64,000 bases of DNA from Geomonas azotofigens (GCF_018919395.1 NZ_JAHLME010000002.1:908182-972181), one strand, 5' to 3'. Positions 36,903 to 46,856 are shown, counted from the first letter of the stretch. The notes: generated by a model not told the origin, from the sequence alone. Made by a program: numbers and translations.

Positions 36903-38135
36903 CTAGACCCTCTTGAAGAGCAGCGACGCGTTGGTGCCGCCGAAGCCGAAGGAGTTGCTCATGGCGTACTCGATCTTCGCCTCGCGCGCCGTGTTGGGCA
37001 CGTAGTCGAGGTCGCACTCGGGATCCGGCTCGTTGTAGTTGATGGTCGGAGGCACCACCGAGTTCTGCATCGCCATCAGCGAGAAGACGGCCTCGACGCC
37101 GCCGGCGGCACCGAGCAGGTGGCCGGTCATCGACTTGGTGGAGGAAACCATCAGCTTGAAGGCGTGGTCGCCGAAGACGGTCTTGATCGCCGTGGTCTCG
37201 CCGACGTCCCCGAACGGGGTCGAGGTGCCGTGGGCGTTGATGTAATCGACCTGCTCCGGGTTGAGGCCAGCGGTGCGCAGCGCCATCTTCATGCAGCGCG
37301 CAGCACCCTCGCCGCCCGGGGCGGGGGAGGTCAGGTGGTAGGCGTCGCCGGAAAGGCCGTAGCCCACGATTTCACCGTAGATCTTGGCGCCGCGCGCCTT
37401 GGCAGCCTCGTACTCCTCAAGCACCACGATGCCGGCACCCTCGGAGAGAACGAAGCCGTCCCTGCCCTGATCGAACGGACGGGAAGCGCCGGCCGGGTTG
37501 TCGTTGTTGGTGGAGAGCGCCTTCATCACGGCGAAGCCGCCGATACCAAGGGGGGTCACGGTGGACTCGGTGCCGCCCGCGATCATGGCGTCGGCGTCGC
37601 CGCGCTGGATCATGTGGTAGGCGTCCCCGATGGAGTGCGTGCCGGTGGCGCAGGCGGAAACGGAGGAGACGTTGGGCCCCTTCGCGCCGTACTTGATGGA
37701 GATGTGCCCCGGAGCGAGGTTGATGATCAGCATCGGGATGAAGAACGGGGATACCTTCTTGTAGCCCCCCTCCAGCAGCGCCGAGTGGTAACGCTCGATG
37801 GCGGGAAGCCCGCCCAGGCCGGCACCCACGAGGACGCCAACGCGCTCGGCGTTCTCCTCGGTGATCTGCAGACCGGAGTCCTCCATTGCGAAGTGCGCCG
37901 CGGCCAGTGCGTACTGGATGAAGAGATCCATCTTCTTGATCTCTTTCTTGTCGATGAAATCCTCAGCGACGAAGTCCTTAACCTCGCCAGCGATCTTCAC
38001 CGGCAGGTCGGAGGCATCGAAACGGGTAATGGGAGCGATACCGGACGTGCCGGACACCAGTGCGTCCCAGTTCTTGCCGTTGCCGGTCCCCAGCGGGGAG
38101 ACCACGCCTACCCCCGTGACAACAACTCTTCTCAT
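36903..38135 (-). CDS. fabF: Beta-ketoacyl-ACP synthase II
   Basis: A 410-residue elongation condensing enzyme. Start at ATG 38135 ([21 protein letters not shown] upstream). The catalytic triad is visible: Cys in [12 protein letters not shown], His in [13 protein letters not shown], His in [15 protein letters not shown]. Follows acpP closely, the common acpP-fabF order. Confidence 0.97.
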   Translation of the reverse strand: MRRVVVTGVGVVSPLGTGNGKNWDALVSGTSGIAPITRFDASDLPVKIAGEVKDFVAEDFIDKKEIKKMDLFIQYALAAAHFAMEDSGLQITEENAERVGVLVGAGLGGLPAIERYHSALLEGGYKKVSPFFIPMLIINLAPGHISIKYGAKGPNVSSVSACATGTHSIGDAYHMIQRGDADAMIAGGTESTVTPLGIGGFAVMKALSTNNDNPAGASRPFDQGRDGFVLSEGAGIVVLEEYEAAKARGAKIYGEIVGYGLSGDAYHLTSPAPGGEGAARCMKMALRTAGLNPEQVDYINAHGTSTPFGDVGETTAIKTVFGDHAFKLMVSSTKSMTGHLLGAAGGVEAVFSLMAMQNSVVPPTINYNEPDPECDLDYVPNTAREAKIEYAMSNSFGFGGTNASLLFKRV

Positions 38136-38219
38136 ACTCTGAACTCTCCTTAGGTACTGTTGACTCATGGCCGCCCGGAGGCGGCATGAAAAAGGGGAAG
38201 CATAACTCCCCCCTCTCTA

Positions 38220-38453
38220 CTAGGTGTGATCAGTGATGTAGTCGATTGCGTCCTGTACCGACTGGATCTTCTCGGCGTCCTCGTCGGAGATCTCGATTTC
38301 GAACTCTTCCTCAAGTGCCATCACCAGTTCCACGGTATCCAGGGAGTCAGCGCCCAGGTCGTCCATGAAGGAGGACTCGTTGGTCACCTGAGCCTCGTCA
38401 ACACCAAGCTGCTCAGCGACTATCTCTTTAATGCGTTTCTCGATCGAAGCCAT
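38220..38453 (-). CDS. acpP: Acyl carrier protein
   Basis: A 77-residue acidic protein. The phosphopantetheine serine lies in [21 protein letters not shown] (DSL motif, Ser at about residue 37). Length and charge typical. Carries growing acyl chains for FabD, FabH, FabG and FabF encoded around it. Confidence 0.98.
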   Translation of the reverse strand: MASIEKRIKEIVAEQLGVDEAQVTNESSFMDDLGADSLDTVELVMALEEEFEIEISDEDAEKIQSVQDAIDYITDHT

Positions 38454-38590
38454 TCAATTACCTCCATTTGATTGTAACGTTAGACGTTTTTAGATTTGTT
38501 GCGCCCAAGACTGCTATTTCATAGCATGAATCGCAGAATTTGCAAAAGGTATTTTTGGCGCTGAAAGTAAAATCAACGCCGTTGCCGGAC

Positions 38591-39331
38591 TCACATGTAC
38601 ATGCCGCCGTTCACCGAGAGAACGTGGCCGGTGATGTATGCCGAGGCGTCGGAAACGAGGAAGAGAACGGCCCCCGCTATGTCATCGGCGCTCCCCAGCC
38701 TCCCCATGGGAATCTGCTCCTGGAGGGATTCCCTGGTCTTCTCGGAGAGCTCCGCGGTCATGTCGGTCTCGATGAAGCCCGGGGTAACCGCGTTGACGGT
38801 GACGTTTCTTTTGGCGAGTTCCCTGGCCACCGATTTGGTGAGGCCGATCATGCCCGCCTTGGAGGCGCAGTAGTTGGCCTGGCCCGGGTTTCCCATCTCG
38901 CCCACGACGGAGGAGACGTTGACGATCCTGCCGGAACGCGCCTTGGACATGAGCTTGGCGGCCTCGCGGGTGCAGTTGAAGCACCCCTTCAGGTTCACGT
39001 CGAGCACCGCGTCCCAGTCCTCTTCCTTCATCCTGAGGAGCAGGCCGTCCTTGGTGATGCCGGCGTTGTTGACCAGGATGTCGACCTTGCCGAAGGCCTC
39101 CACCGACTGCTTGAAGAGGCTCTCCACCTCGGCGACCACCGAGACGTCGACCTTGACCGCCAGGGCCTTGCCACCCGCGGCGACGATCTCGTCGGCGGTC
39201 TTGGCCGCGCCCTCAACGCTGGTGGCGGTGACCACGACGGCGGCGCCCTCGGCGGCGAGTTTCAGGGCGATGGCCCGGCCGATGCCGCGCGAGGCACCGG
39301 TGACGACTGCTACCTGTCCGTTCAGGCTCAT
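38591..39331 (-). CDS. fabG: 3-oxoacyl-ACP reductase
   Basis: A 246-residue NADPH-dependent SDR reductase. Start ATG 39331 overlaps the fabD stop (TAATG). Rossmann motif TGASRGIGRAIA, NNAG, and catalytic Ser-Tyr-Lys in VSSVVGEMGNPGQANYCASK. C-terminal NGGMYM is the family ending. Confidence 0.97.
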   Translation of the reverse strand: MSLNGQVAVVTGASRGIGRAIALKLAAEGAAVVVTATSVEGAAKTADEIVAAGGKALAVKVDVSVVAEVESLFKQSVEAFGKVDILVNNAGITKDGLLLRMKEEDWDAVLDVNLKGCFNCTREAAKLMSKARSGRIVNVSSVVGEMGNPGQANYCASKAGMIGLTKSVARELAKRNVTVNAVTPGFIETDMTAELSEKTRESLQEQIPMGRLGSADDIAGAVLFLVSDASAYITGHVLSVNGGMYM

Positions 39332-40263
39332 TACGCCACCTCCGTGATTGCTTTTACGCCCGCGGCGTCCTGCACGTTGACACAGGCCGCTTCCTTGTCG
39401 ATCCTCTTCACCAGGCCGGCCAGGACCTTGCCCGGGCCGATCTCGACGAAGTTGGTGACGCCGGCGGCGATGATGTTCTGGATGATCTGCTCCCAAAGGA
39501 CCGGCGCGCAGACCTGCTCCACGAGGAGCGGCTTGACGCGGGCCGCGTCGGCGTTGGGCTTCGCCTCGACGTTGCTGACCACCGGTGCGGTCAGCGCGTT
39601 CACCTGCACCGCCTCGAGGGTCTGGGCCAGCCGGTCGGCGGCGGGCTTCATCAGCGCGCAATGGAAGGGTGCGGAGACCGGAAGGAGCATCGCCTTCCTG
39701 AACCCCCTTGCCTTGGCGATCTCGATGGCGCGGTTCACGGCGCCGGTGTGGCCGGCGACCACGATCTGGCCGGGGGAGTTGAAGTTGGCCGGGGAAACCA
39801 CCTCACCCTGCGCCGCCTCGGCGCAGATATCCTTGAGCACGTCCGCCTCGGCGCCGAGGATGGCGGCCATGGCCCCTACCCCGACCGGGACGGCGTCCTG
39901 CATGTAGCTGCCGCGGGCACGCACGGTCCTGAGCGCGTCGGCGAAGTCGAGGGCGCCTGCGGCGACCAGGGCCGAGTACTCGCCCAGCGAGTGGCCGGCC
40001 ACGAAGGAGGGGGTAAGCGGGGATTCCTCCCTAAGCACCCGGAACGCGGCGACACTGGCGGCCAGGATGGCCGGCTGGGTGTTCGCGGTGAGTTTCAGAT
40101 CCTCCTCGGGCCCCTCGAAGCAGAGTTTCGAAAGGGAGAAGCCGAGCGCGTCGTCGGCCTCCTCGAAGGCGGCCTTGGCGGTCTTGAAGTTATCCGCCAG
40201 ATCCTTCCCCATCCCGGCGTGCTGGGAACCCTGCCCCGGGAAGATGAATGCATAGGATTGCAT
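39331..40263 (-). CDS. fabD: Malonyl-CoA:ACP transacylase
   Basis: A 310-residue acyltransferase opening YAFIFPGQGSQHAGMGKDL. Nucleophile Ser in GHSLGEYSAL near residue 92, catalytic His in VSAPFHCALM near 200. Loads malonyl units onto ACP. One base overlap with fabG. Confidence 0.97.
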   Translation of the reverse strand: MQSYAFIFPGQGSQHAGMGKDLADNFKTAKAAFEEADDALGFSLSKLCFEGPEEDLKLTANTQPAILAASVAAFRVLREESPLTPSFVAGHSLGEYSALVAAGALDFADALRTVRARGSYMQDAVPVGVGAMAAILGAEADVLKDICAEAAQGEVVSPANFNSPGQIVVAGHTGAVNRAIEIAKARGFRKAMLLPVSAPFHCALMKPAADRLAQTLEAVQVNALTAPVVSNVEAKPNADAARVKPLLVEQVCAPVLWEQIIQNIIAAGVTNFVEIGPGKVLAGLVKRIDKEAACVNVQDAAGVKAITEVA

Positions 40264-40286
40264 AGGTAACCTCTTTTCTTAGTTAA

Positions 40287-41267
40287 CTACCAGCGCACCA
40301 GCGCGGAGCCCCAGGTGAGGCCGCCGCCGAAGGCGTCGAGCAGCAGCAGGTCGCCTTCCTTGAGGCGCCCGGCGCGCACCGCCTCGTCCAGCGCGATCGG
40401 GATCGACGCAGCCGAGGTGTTGCCGTAGCGGTCCAGGTTGACGAAGACGCGCTCGCCGGTGATGCCGAGACGCTTGCCGACGGAGTCGACGATCCTCTGG
40501 TTGGCCTGGTGCGGGATGAACAGCTTTACGTCGTCGGGGGTGAGCCCGTTGGCCTGGAGCGCCTCCATGGCCACTTCGCCCATGGCGCGCACGGCCAGCT
40601 TGAACACCTCGTTGCCCTGCATGGTCAGGTAGACCAGCCCCTCGTCCACGTTCTTGTGGCTGGCGGGGTTGCGGCTGCCGGCGCCTTTCTGGTACAAGAT
40701 GTCCCAGTAGTTGCCGTCGCTGTGCATGTGGGTGGAGAGGATGCCGTTCTCCCCTTCCTGCGCCTCGAGCACCACGGCGCCGGCGCCGTCGCCAAAGAGC
40801 AGGCAGGTGTTGCGGTCGTTCCAGTCGACGATGCGGGAGAGGACCTCGGCGCCAATCACCAGGGCCTTCTTCACCTGGCCCGAGATGATGAACTTCTGCG
40901 CGGTGGCGAGGGCGTAGATGAAACCGGAGCAGGCTGCGGAGAGGTCGAAGCAGAAGGCGTTGGTGGCCTTGAGGGCCTGCTGCACGATGCAGGCGGTGGC
41001 GGGGAACGGGAAGTCAGGGGTGAGCGTTCCCACCACGATGAGATCGATTTCCTCCGCCGTCACTCCGGCGGCTGCCAGCGCCCGCTCGGCGGCGGCGGTG
41101 GCGAAGGTCGAGGTGTACTCCCCCTCGGCGGCGATGCGGCGTTCCCGGATACCGGTCCTGGTGACGATCCACTCGTCGGTGGTGTCCACCATCTTCTCCA
41201 GGTCGAAATTGGTCAGCACTTTCTCCGGCACGGCGGAACCGGTACCGGTGATTCTCGGTCTAATCAT
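40287..41267 (-). CDS. fabH: Beta-ketoacyl-ACP synthase III
   Basis: A 326-residue enzyme starting fatty acid chains from acetyl-CoA and malonyl-ACP. Catalytic Cys in [13 protein letters not shown] (residue 112-113), His in IPHQANQRI and Asn in [14 protein letters not shown]. The start overlaps the plsX stop as ATGA. Confidence 0.97.
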   Translation of the reverse strand: MIRPRITGTGSAVPEKVLTNFDLEKMVDTTDEWIVTRTGIRERRIAAEGEYTSTFATAAAERALAAAGVTAEEIDLIVVGTLTPDFPFPATACIVQQALKATNAFCFDLSAACSGFIYALATAQKFIISGQVKKALVIGAEVLSRIVDWNDRNTCLLFGDGAGAVVLEAQEGENGILSTHMHSDGNYWDILYQKGAGSRNPASHKNVDEGLVYLTMQGNEVFKLAVRAMGEVAMEALQANGLTPDDVKLFIPHQANQRIVDSVGKRLGITGERVFVNLDRYGNTSAASIPIALDEAVRAGRLKEGDLLLLDAFGGGLTWGSALVRW

Positions 41268-42316
41268 GAAGCAACCCTTTCTGTGGCGTCCGGGTTCTGG
41301 CCGGCACGCTCGCGACCCTCACCGGGGAAGCTCTCGTTGAGCTTTTCAGCCATGCGGCTGTTCACCCCTTTGAGTGCGTATTCATGGGCAAAGCGGATCG
41401 CGTTCTTGATCGCCTTGGTATTCGAACCGCCGTGGCAGATCATCCCCACGCCGTTGATCCCAAGCAGAGGCGCGCCGCCGTACTCGGCGTAGTCTACGGT
41501 CTTCTTGAAATTGTTGAAAGCCTTGCGGCTTAGGAGGTACCCGATCTGGGACAGGAAGCTGTTCTTGATCTCGGCCTTGAGCATCTTGCCCACGGCCTCG
41601 GCCAGCCCCTCGGACAGTTTCAGCGCCACGTTGCCGACGAAGCCGTCACAGACGACGACATCGACCGAGCCGTTGAAGATGTCACGGCCTTCCACGTAAC
41701 CAATGTAGTTGATGGGCTTTTCGCGCAGGAGTGCGCTGGTTTCGCGGGTGAGCTCGTTCCCCTTGCTGTCCTCCTCGCCGTTGGAGAGCAGGCCAACCCT
41801 GGGCTTGTCCACCCCCATGACGAACTTGGCGTACACCTCGCCCATGACGGCGAACTGGACCAGGTGGATGGGCTTGCAGTCGACGTTGCCGCCGACATCG
41901 AGAACGAGGGTCTTACCGGTAACGGTGGGAAAGAGTTGGGCGATCGCGGCGCGGTCGATCCCCTTCATCCGTTTCAGCACGAACATGCCGGCCGCCATGG
42001 TGGCGCCCGAGTTCCCCGCGCTGACGACGGCGACGGCCTCGCCCCCCTTGACCAGCTCGAAGGCGACGCGGATGGAGGAGTCCTTCTTCTTGCGCACCGC
42101 GTCGGAGGCGGAGTCGTGCATGCCCACGACCTCGGAGGCGTGCCAAAGCTCGATGTCCAGCCCCTTGCAGTCGTGGCGGGCCAGCTCGGCCTGTACCTTT
42201 TCAACGTCGCCGACCAGAGTTACCGGGATGCCGAACTCTCTGGCGGCGGCTACCGCACCTTCTACTTCAACATGAGGGGCGTTGTCGCCCCCCATTACAT
42301 CGACAGCAACTCTCAT
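41264..42316 (-). CDS. plsX: Phosphate acyltransferase PlsX
   Basis: A 350-residue enzyme making acyl-phosphate from acyl-ACP for phospholipid synthesis. Start ATG 42316 ([20 protein letters not shown]), with GGGGA upstream; the longer frame lacks family homology. [16 protein letters not shown] and the C-terminal [18 protein letters not shown] blocks are intact. Confidence 0.97.
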   Translation of the reverse strand: MRVAVDVMGGDNAPHVEVEGAVAAAREFGIPVTLVGDVEKVQAELARHDCKGLDIELWHASEVVGMHDSASDAVRKKKDSSIRVAFELVKGGEAVAVVSAGNSGATMAAGMFVLKRMKGIDRAAIAQLFPTVTGKTLVLDVGGNVDCKPIHLVQFAVMGEVYAKFVMGVDKPRVGLLSNGEEDSKGNELTRETSALLREKPINYIGYVEGRDIFNGSVDVVVCDGFVGNVALKLSEGLAEAVGKMLKAEIKNSFLSQIGYLLSRKAFNNFKKTVDYAEYGGAPLLGINGVGMICHGGSNTKAIKNAIRFAHEYALKGVNSRMAEKLNESFPGEGRERAGQNPDATERVAS

Positions 42317-42369
42317 ATTTCCCCTAGGGAGCGGATTCCGAACAGTCACGGCTTAGGTGAAACGAAATC

Positions 42370-42552
42370 CTAGAGCTCTTCAGCCTTGAGCACCTGACGT
42401 CCCTTGTAGGTGCCGCAGGACGGGCAGACGCAATGCGGCAGCTTCGGGGCCTTGCACTGGGGGCAGGTCGAAACGGTCGGAGCGGTGAGGAAATCGTGTG
42501 CACGCCTCATGTTCTTGCGCGACTTGGAGGTCTTCTTCTTAGGTACAGCCAT
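42370..42552 (-). CDS. rpmF: Ribosomal protein L32
   Basis: A 60-residue protein beginning [19 protein letters not shown], with a zinc ribbon [17 protein letters not shown] (CxxC pair), the zinc-containing form of L32. Sits between yceD and plsX as in most bacteria. Confidence 0.98.
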   Translation of the reverse strand: MAVPKKKTSKSRKNMRRAHDFLTAPTVSTCPQCKAPKLPHCVCPSCGTYKGRQVLKAEEL

Positions 42553-42565
42553 GATGTTCTCCTTT

Positions 42566-43102
42566 TTACTTTTCTATCTTGATCTTCTTCAGGGCGGCCA
42601 TCTTCAGGTTTATCTCGCCGCGATCGCAGCCGCATTCTCCGGCGTTCAGGTCAGCTCCGCACTCGGGGCAAAGCCCGCGGCACGACTCGCTGCATAACGG
42701 TTTATAGGGTACTTCCAGTGCCACCTGCTCGGCGATTTCGGGATCCATGTCGATCTCGTCGCCGCTGTAGGTGGCCGAAATGAGTTCTTCGTCGGAAAGC
42801 TCGACTTCCTCGTCCAACTCCTCACCCTTGCTCTCGGTGTAGAAGATGGTGAAGTCCGAGGAGACCGAATAATCGTACTCGGTCAGGCAGCGGGAGCAGG
42901 TGAGGCGTACCGCGCTCTCCACCTTGCCGGCGGCCCTCACGTGATCGTATTCCCAGATCGCGGTGACCGCTGCGTTGACCGGCGCGGTGAAGACACACTC
43001 GCCCGCTTTTTCCATCGCTACCAGGGCCGGGAAGTGTGACGCAGGCTCCGACTCAGAGAGGTCGAGCTGCTTCTTTTTCACCTTATCTATCTCTATCTTC
43101 AA
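42566..43102 (-). CDS. YceD/DUF177 protein
   Basis: A 178-residue protein of the family that precedes rpmF and affects 23S rRNA accumulation in E. coli and plants. TTG start with GGGGAG 8 nt upstream. Cys ladder [11 protein letters not shown] and C-terminal [17 protein letters not shown] are the conserved features, possibly metal-binding. First gene of the lipid operon. Confidence 0.92.
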   Translation of the reverse strand: MKIEIDKVKKKQLDLSESEPASHFPALVAMEKAGECVFTAPVNAAVTAIWEYDHVRAAGKVESAVRLTCSRCLTEYDYSVSSDFTIFYTESKGEELDEEVELSDEELISATYSGDEIDMDPEIAEQVALEVPYKPLCSESCRGLCPECGADLNAGECGCDRGEINLKMAALKKIKIEK

Positions 43103-43132
43103 AGGAAGATCTCCCCTTTTTCAAAGTTTCCC

Positions 43133-43160
43133 AGTATATAGATGGCGGTTTTTTTGTCAA
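43133..43160 (-). promoter_or_regulatory. sigma70-type promoter of the yceD-rpmF-plsX-fab operon
   Basis: Minus strand TTGACA (43155-43160), 16 bp, TATACT (43133-43138), about 30 bp before the yceD start. A six-base A run follows the -35 box. No FapR-type repeat is evident. Confidence 0.7.
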
Positions 43161-43251
43161 GGTAAATCTAAAGAGAGCGGCGGGGCCACAGGCACGGGTT
43201 CAGCCACTGACACAAGGCCCGAAAAGAGCACTGTTTGCGCTCCCCCGACCT

Positions 43252-44133
43252 CTACCAACCGAGCCGGTAGTCCACGCTGACACCGCTCTCGGAATCCGAC
43301 AGTACCCCCAACCGATGGGCCGCGCTCTCCACCAGGAAGTCGAGCGCGCGTCCCTTCTTCTTCGACGGACGGATCAGCCTCGGCTCACCCTTGACGCCGC
43401 CCAGCCGGGCCGCCTCGTCGATGGCATCCTGCATGGTGCCTAAGCGGTCCACGAGTTTCAGTGCCAGCGCCTGCTCCCCGGAGAAGATCCTGCCGTCCGC
43501 GATGCCGCGCACCTGCGCCTCCGGCAGCCTCCTCCCCTGCGCCACCGCCTTCACGAACTGGCCGTGGGTGGAGTCGATCACCCCCTGCAGCATCGCCTTT
43601 TCCTCGTCGGTCATGGCGCGCGAGGGGGAACCGGTGTCCTTGAACTTGCCGGTCTTGATGGTGAAGGCCTTCATGCCGACCTTGTCCATGAGCCCCTCGA
43701 GGTTGGAGAACTTCATCAGCACACCGATGCTCCCGGTGATGGTCCCCGGGTTGGCGTAGATGAGGCTGGCCGGAACCGAGACGTAGTAGCCTCCGGAAGC
43801 GGCCACGCTCCCCATGGAGACCACCACCTTCTTCGCCTTGGCGAGGTCTTTCACCGCCGCGTAGATCTCCTGGGAAGGACCGACCACGCCGCCGGGAGAA
43901 TCCACCCGGAACACCACGGCCCTCGCGTGCTCGTCCTTCTTCATGGCCCGCAGCTGGCGTACGATTTCCTGCCCGTCGACGATGACCCCTTTCAACTCGA
44001 CGACGCCGACGCCGTCCCCTGAGGCGATGGTGTCACGGTCCCCGACCAGGGCGGTAACCACGGCGACGCAGGCGGCGAAAAGAAGGACCATGCCGACAAC
44101 GAAGGCGGCAATCCACAGAAACAATTTCTTCAT
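43252..44133 (-). CDS. sppA: Signal peptide peptidase SppA
   Basis: A 293-residue short-form SppA: one N-terminal transmembrane segment (about 4-28), then a Clp-like serine protease domain. Catalytic Ser probably in YANPGTITGSIGVLMKFSN, general-base Lys in FTIKTGKFKDTGSPSR, and oxyanion glycines in SPGGVV. Clears remnant signal peptides in the membrane. The C-terminal 30 residues are not typical and may be an extra tail. Confidence 0.93.
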   Translation of the reverse strand: MKKLFLWIAAFVVGMVLLFAACVAVVTALVGDRDTIASGDGVGVVELKGVIVDGQEIVRQLRAMKKDEHARAVVFRVDSPGGVVGPSQEIYAAVKDLAKAKKVVVSMGSVAASGGYYVSVPASLIYANPGTITGSIGVLMKFSNLEGLMDKVGMKAFTIKTGKFKDTGSPSRAMTDEEKAMLQGVIDSTHGQFVKAVAQGRRLPEAQVRGIADGRIFSGEQALALKLVDRLGTMQDAIDEAARLGGVKGEPRLIRPSKKKGRALDFLVESAAHRLGVLSDSESGVSVDYRLGW

Positions 44134-44482
44134 GACTCCTCCGTCTCTTTTATGTTCAGCCAGCGAGAAGGCCGTCTTTTACTGTAGGGGCGAATAATCA
44201 TTCGCCCGTTCTCCGCTCAAGCTGACGATACACGTGGCGCAACGGGATGCTGAGCAAAGGCGAATAGTTATTCGCCCTACAGTATCAGACGTTTACAGCT
44301 TATTTTGCTTGTCTTTTACCATGACTCTGTCCTATATCTGGACAGTAGAGACAGATAAGTACGTTGGGCGCAACGCCAACAACTCTACACTATGCAGGCG
44401 ACTGCGCAAAAGCAAATATCACGTCAGTCGGGCGCGTCGTTATGCCGTGTTCGCCTTCGAGAAATGTGGAGCAAAAAGGACT
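44134..44482. other. Gap with a MITE-like repeat and a possible operator
   Basis: A 349-bp divergent region. Beside the repeat at 44181-44283, CTGTCC-N7-GGACAG (44327-44345) is a perfect inverted repeat. No gene is supported; the frame open upstream of the phosphodiesterase lacks homology to it. Confidence 0.5.
44181..44283. repeat. MITE-like inverted-repeat element, about 103 bp
   Basis: Terminal arms ACTGTAGGGGCGAATAATCA (44181-44200, continuing TTCGCC) and, inverted, GGCGAATAGTTATTCGCCCT then ACAGT (44259-44283). Each arm also holds an inner GGCGAAT/ATTCGCC palindrome. No ORF inside. Confidence 0.75.
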
Positions 44483-44947
44483 ATGAGAGTACTGGTGATT
44501 TCCGACAGCCACGGCAACTACGCCCACGCCTTCAGGGCGCATGAACTTGCCGGTCCGGTGGATCATATCATTCATCTCGGGGATGGCTGCGACGACGCGC
44601 GCATGCTGGAGGAAGTGCTGGAGGTGCCGGTACACCGGGTGGCGGGCAACTGCGATCTGGACCGGCGCGTGCCGGCGGAGCTCACCCTGGAGCTTGGGGA
44701 GTGCCGTTTCCTGCTGACCCACGGCTATCGCCAGCAGGTGAAGAGCGGCCTGTCACAACTGATCGGTCGGGGGATGCAACTGGGAGCGTCGGTGGTCCTC
44801 TACGGTCACACCCACCACGCGGACGTGCAGTCGACGGAGGGGATGCTGCTGGTGAACCCGGGAGCCCTGAAGGAGGGACTCCCCGGGAGTTACGCCATCG
44901 TCACCGTGGAGGGAGCCACGGCCCGCGCCGAGATCTTTCCTCTCTAG
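44483..44947 (+). CDS. YfcE/MJ0936-type metallophosphoesterase
   Basis: A 154-residue calcineurin-like phosphodiesterase. Metal ligands: DSHGN (Asp8, His10), LGDGCDD, AGNCDLD (GNHD variant with Cys), LTHGY and YGHTHHADV. A good fit for the family at normal length. AAGGA sits only 2-3 bp before the ATG, an unusually short gap. Likely acts on phosphodiesters in the cytoplasm; substrate unknown. Its stop overlaps the stop of the opposite gene by two bases. Confidence 0.9.
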   Translation: MRVLVISDSHGNYAHAFRAHELAGPVDHIIHLGDGCDDARMLEEVLEVPVHRVAGNCDLDRRVPAELTLELGECRFLLTHGYRQQVKSGLSQLIGRGMQLGASVVLYGHTHHADVQSTEGMLLVNPGALKEGLPGSYAIVTVEGATARAEIFPL

Positions 44948-45333
44948 CAGCCGCAACCGCAGTTGTGGCAGACCTTGCGGTTCTCCACGTCGGGAGCCAC
45001 CGTTTCCGGCGCGAACGCGATGCGGTTCACCGCGCGCCTGATATCCTCCTGGAGGTCCAGTCGGGGGCTCTGGCCGATGACGTGGCCGATGCAGACGTTG
45101 CTGATGCCGTCCGACGGCGAAGCGATGCGAATGGAGTTCAAGAGGTCGCCGTAGCCGTTCACCTCTATCACCTGCCCGGGGTCTTCCCCCAGTTCCAGGG
45201 TGATGCCGAAGCGCTCCAGTTCCTGGGCCAGTTCCGCGAAGAAGATATCAAAGGTAAATCCCGAAAGGATCGCTTCCCACTCCGGTTTGCTCTTGGTGCG
45301 CCCGTAGCACGTCAGTCTCATCTGTTTTGCCAT
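44944..45333 (-). CDS. Conserved-looking protein with a CHNCGCGC C-terminus
   Basis: A 129-residue protein I do not recognise. The N-terminal part is a mixed alpha/beta fold (MRLTCYGRTKSKPEWEAILSG) and the last nine residues, VCHNCGCGC, hold four Cys and one His, a likely metal or cluster site. No signal peptide. The stop TAG overlaps the stop of the convergent phosphodiesterase gene, so there is no room for a terminator between them. Confidence 0.75.
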   Translation of the reverse strand: MAKQMRLTCYGRTKSKPEWEAILSGFTFDIFFAELAQELERFGITLELGEDPGQVIEVNGYGDLLNSIRIASPSDGISNVCIGHVIGQSPRLDLQEDIRRAVNRIAFAPETVAPDVENRKVCHNCGCGC

Positions 45334-45354
45334 CTACCTGACTCCTGAAAAGCA

Positions 45355-45475
45355 GGGGCTAGGGGCTGGGGGCTAGGGACTGGTAAAACCCGCCCGACTG
45401 CCGCCTGCGCCCTCTCCCTCTATTTATTATTGGTTCCGCTCGTTACTCTTACGCACTCGGCTAGCCCCTAGCCCC
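45355..45475. repeat. Inverted repeat GGGGCTAGGGGCT / AGCCCCTAGCCCC
   Basis: Perfect 13-bp arms at 45355-45367 and 45463-45475 with about 95 bp between; the left side carries further CTAGGG copies to 45378. It lies between the Cys-tail gene and the receiver gene and may end the cytochrome operon. Confidence 0.7.
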
Positions 45476-45487
45476 GCCTCTTCGCCT

Positions 45488-45874
45488 CTACCCGGCAGCG
45501 GCCTTTCTTTGCATCGAGCTGAAGATCATGTCCAGCACCGCCTTCTGCTTCGCCTCGTACTTGTTGAGGACCGCCAGGCAGGTCCCCATGGGGAACTGCT
45601 CGTGGAGATAATCCGAATCGCGCCCGGAAAGGATGACGATGCGGTTCTTGTCGATCCCGACCGAGAGGGCATAGCTGAAAATCTTGGACCCGTCCAGGGT
45701 CGGCATCTCGAGATCCACCAGCAGGAGGTCGACCTTACCCTGCCTCAGGATGGTCAACGCCAGCAGCGGCTCGGTGCAGGTTATCACGTCCAACAGCGGG
45801 TAAAGCGCCTGGATCTTCTCCTTCAGGGCTCCCACGAAAGCCGCGTCGTCATCAACGATCAGAATTCTTCCCAT
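45488..45874 (-). CDS. Stand-alone receiver (CheY-like) response regulator
   Basis: A 128-residue receiver domain without an output domain. Acidic pocket LIVDDDAAF, phospho-acceptor Asp in LLLVDLEMPTLDG (near residue 54), Ser in VILSGRDSDY, but the usual Lys-Pro is replaced by NKYEAKQ. ATG start with GAGG 5 nt upstream. Last gene of the ABC/cytochrome/porin operon, 16 bp after the binding protein; no kinase in the operon. Confidence 0.88.
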   Translation of the reverse strand: MGRILIVDDDAAFVGALKEKIQALYPLLDVITCTEPLLALTILRQGKVDLLLVDLEMPTLDGSKIFSYALSVGIDKNRIVILSGRDSDYLHEQFPMGTCLAVLNKYEAKQKAVLDMIFSSMQRKAAAG

Positions 45875-45890
45875 CAATACCTCGATGTAT

Positions 45891-46856
45891 CTACTTAAGC
45901 ACCCGGGTCGCTGCGGTGAGCACCGGGAAAGGGACGTTCAGGTCAAGCAGCCGCGCGGCTTTCATGTTCACGATCAGGTCCACCCGCTTGGGCGTGGCCA
46001 CCGGCAAGTGCGACGGTTTCTTCCCGCCCAGGATGCGCGCGACGTATTCCGCGGCGATCTGCCCCTGCTCGACGGGGTCCGCCTCAAGGGAGATCAGGGC
46101 CCCCTTGTGCGCCGCGCCCGGCATCTGGGATATCACCGGGATCTTCAACTCGTTGGAGCGATGCACGATCTTCTCGAAGGAACGGCTGCCGGCGGTGCAC
46201 TCGGTGACGTAGATGCAGTCGACCCTGGTGGCGAAGAGGGTGGCCAGCGCCGCGTCCAACCCGGTCGGGGAGCCGACGTTGGCTTCCACCAGCACGATCC
46301 CCGCCTGGGCCGCGACCTTCCTGGCCTCCTTGAGCTGCACCAGGGCTCCCTCCTCCCGGTTGGCGCAGATGATGCCCAGGGTCTTGATCTGCTTCAGTTC
46401 CATCGCGGTCTTGATCAGCGTCACCAGGGGGACCTTGGAGCTCACCCCTGCGCTGTTGCGCCCGCTGGAGGTCATGCTCTTGGCGATGCCGGTCTCCACC
46501 GGGCCGTAGACGTCGGCGAAAACGACCGGGATATCCTGCGCCTCCCGCAGGGCGGCCAGCGTGGCGGAGGTGCCGTAGGCGACGATGACGTCGGCGCCGA
46601 TAGCGTTGAACTTTCTGATGCTGTTGGACCAGGAGATGAGGTCGGGGTTGGGGGTCTGGGTGATCACCTCGACGTTACTCTGATCGTACCCCTTCTGTAC
46701 CAGTGCCTTGACGAAGGCCTTGTGGGCGTCCCGGTAGCGCGGCAGGTCGCACGTCAGCAGCGCCGCCACCAGTTTTCCGGCCGCGCGGGAGTCCGCAGCG
46801 GGGATCACCGCACAGAGCAGCAGGAGCAGAAGTATGGAACGGACCAGTGTCTTGAT
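45891..46856 (-). CDS. ABC-type periplasmic binding protein (COG2984-like), non-standard start
   Basis: Exported substrate-binding protein of the uncharacterised COG2984 type; the mature part has the two-lobed pattern (GADVIVAYGTSATLAALREA, NVGSPTGLDAALATLFAT, VDCIYVTECTAGSRSFEKI). A signal peptide, KTLVRSILLLLLLCAVIPAADSRA, lies in the open frame but upstream of the first normal start, GTG 46808. AAGGGG ends 5 bp before an in-frame ATC at 46854-46856, which I take as the likely start; CTG 46845-46847 is an alternative. 14 bp after the porin stop, so coupled. No permease gene accompanies it. Confidence 0.75.
   Translation of the reverse strand: MKTLVRSILLLLLLCAVIPAADSRAAGKLVAALLTCDLPRYRDAHKAFVKALVQKGYDQSNVEVITQTPNPDLISWSNSIRKFNAIGADVIVAYGTSATLAALREAQDIPVVFADVYGPVETGIAKSMTSSGRNSAGVSSKVPLVTLIKTAMELKQIKTLGIICANREEGALVQLKEARKVAAQAGIVLVEANVGSPTGLDAALATLFATRVDCIYVTECTAGSRSFEKIVHRSNELKIPVISQMPGAAHKGALISLEADPVEQGQIAAEYVARILGGKKPSHLPVATPKRVDLIVNMKAARLLDLNVPFPVLTAATRVLK

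Noticed and set aside
44234..44482. N-terminal extension of the phosphodiesterase
   Set aside because: The family begins at MRVLVISDSHGN; the extension has no homology and overlaps the MITE-like repeat.
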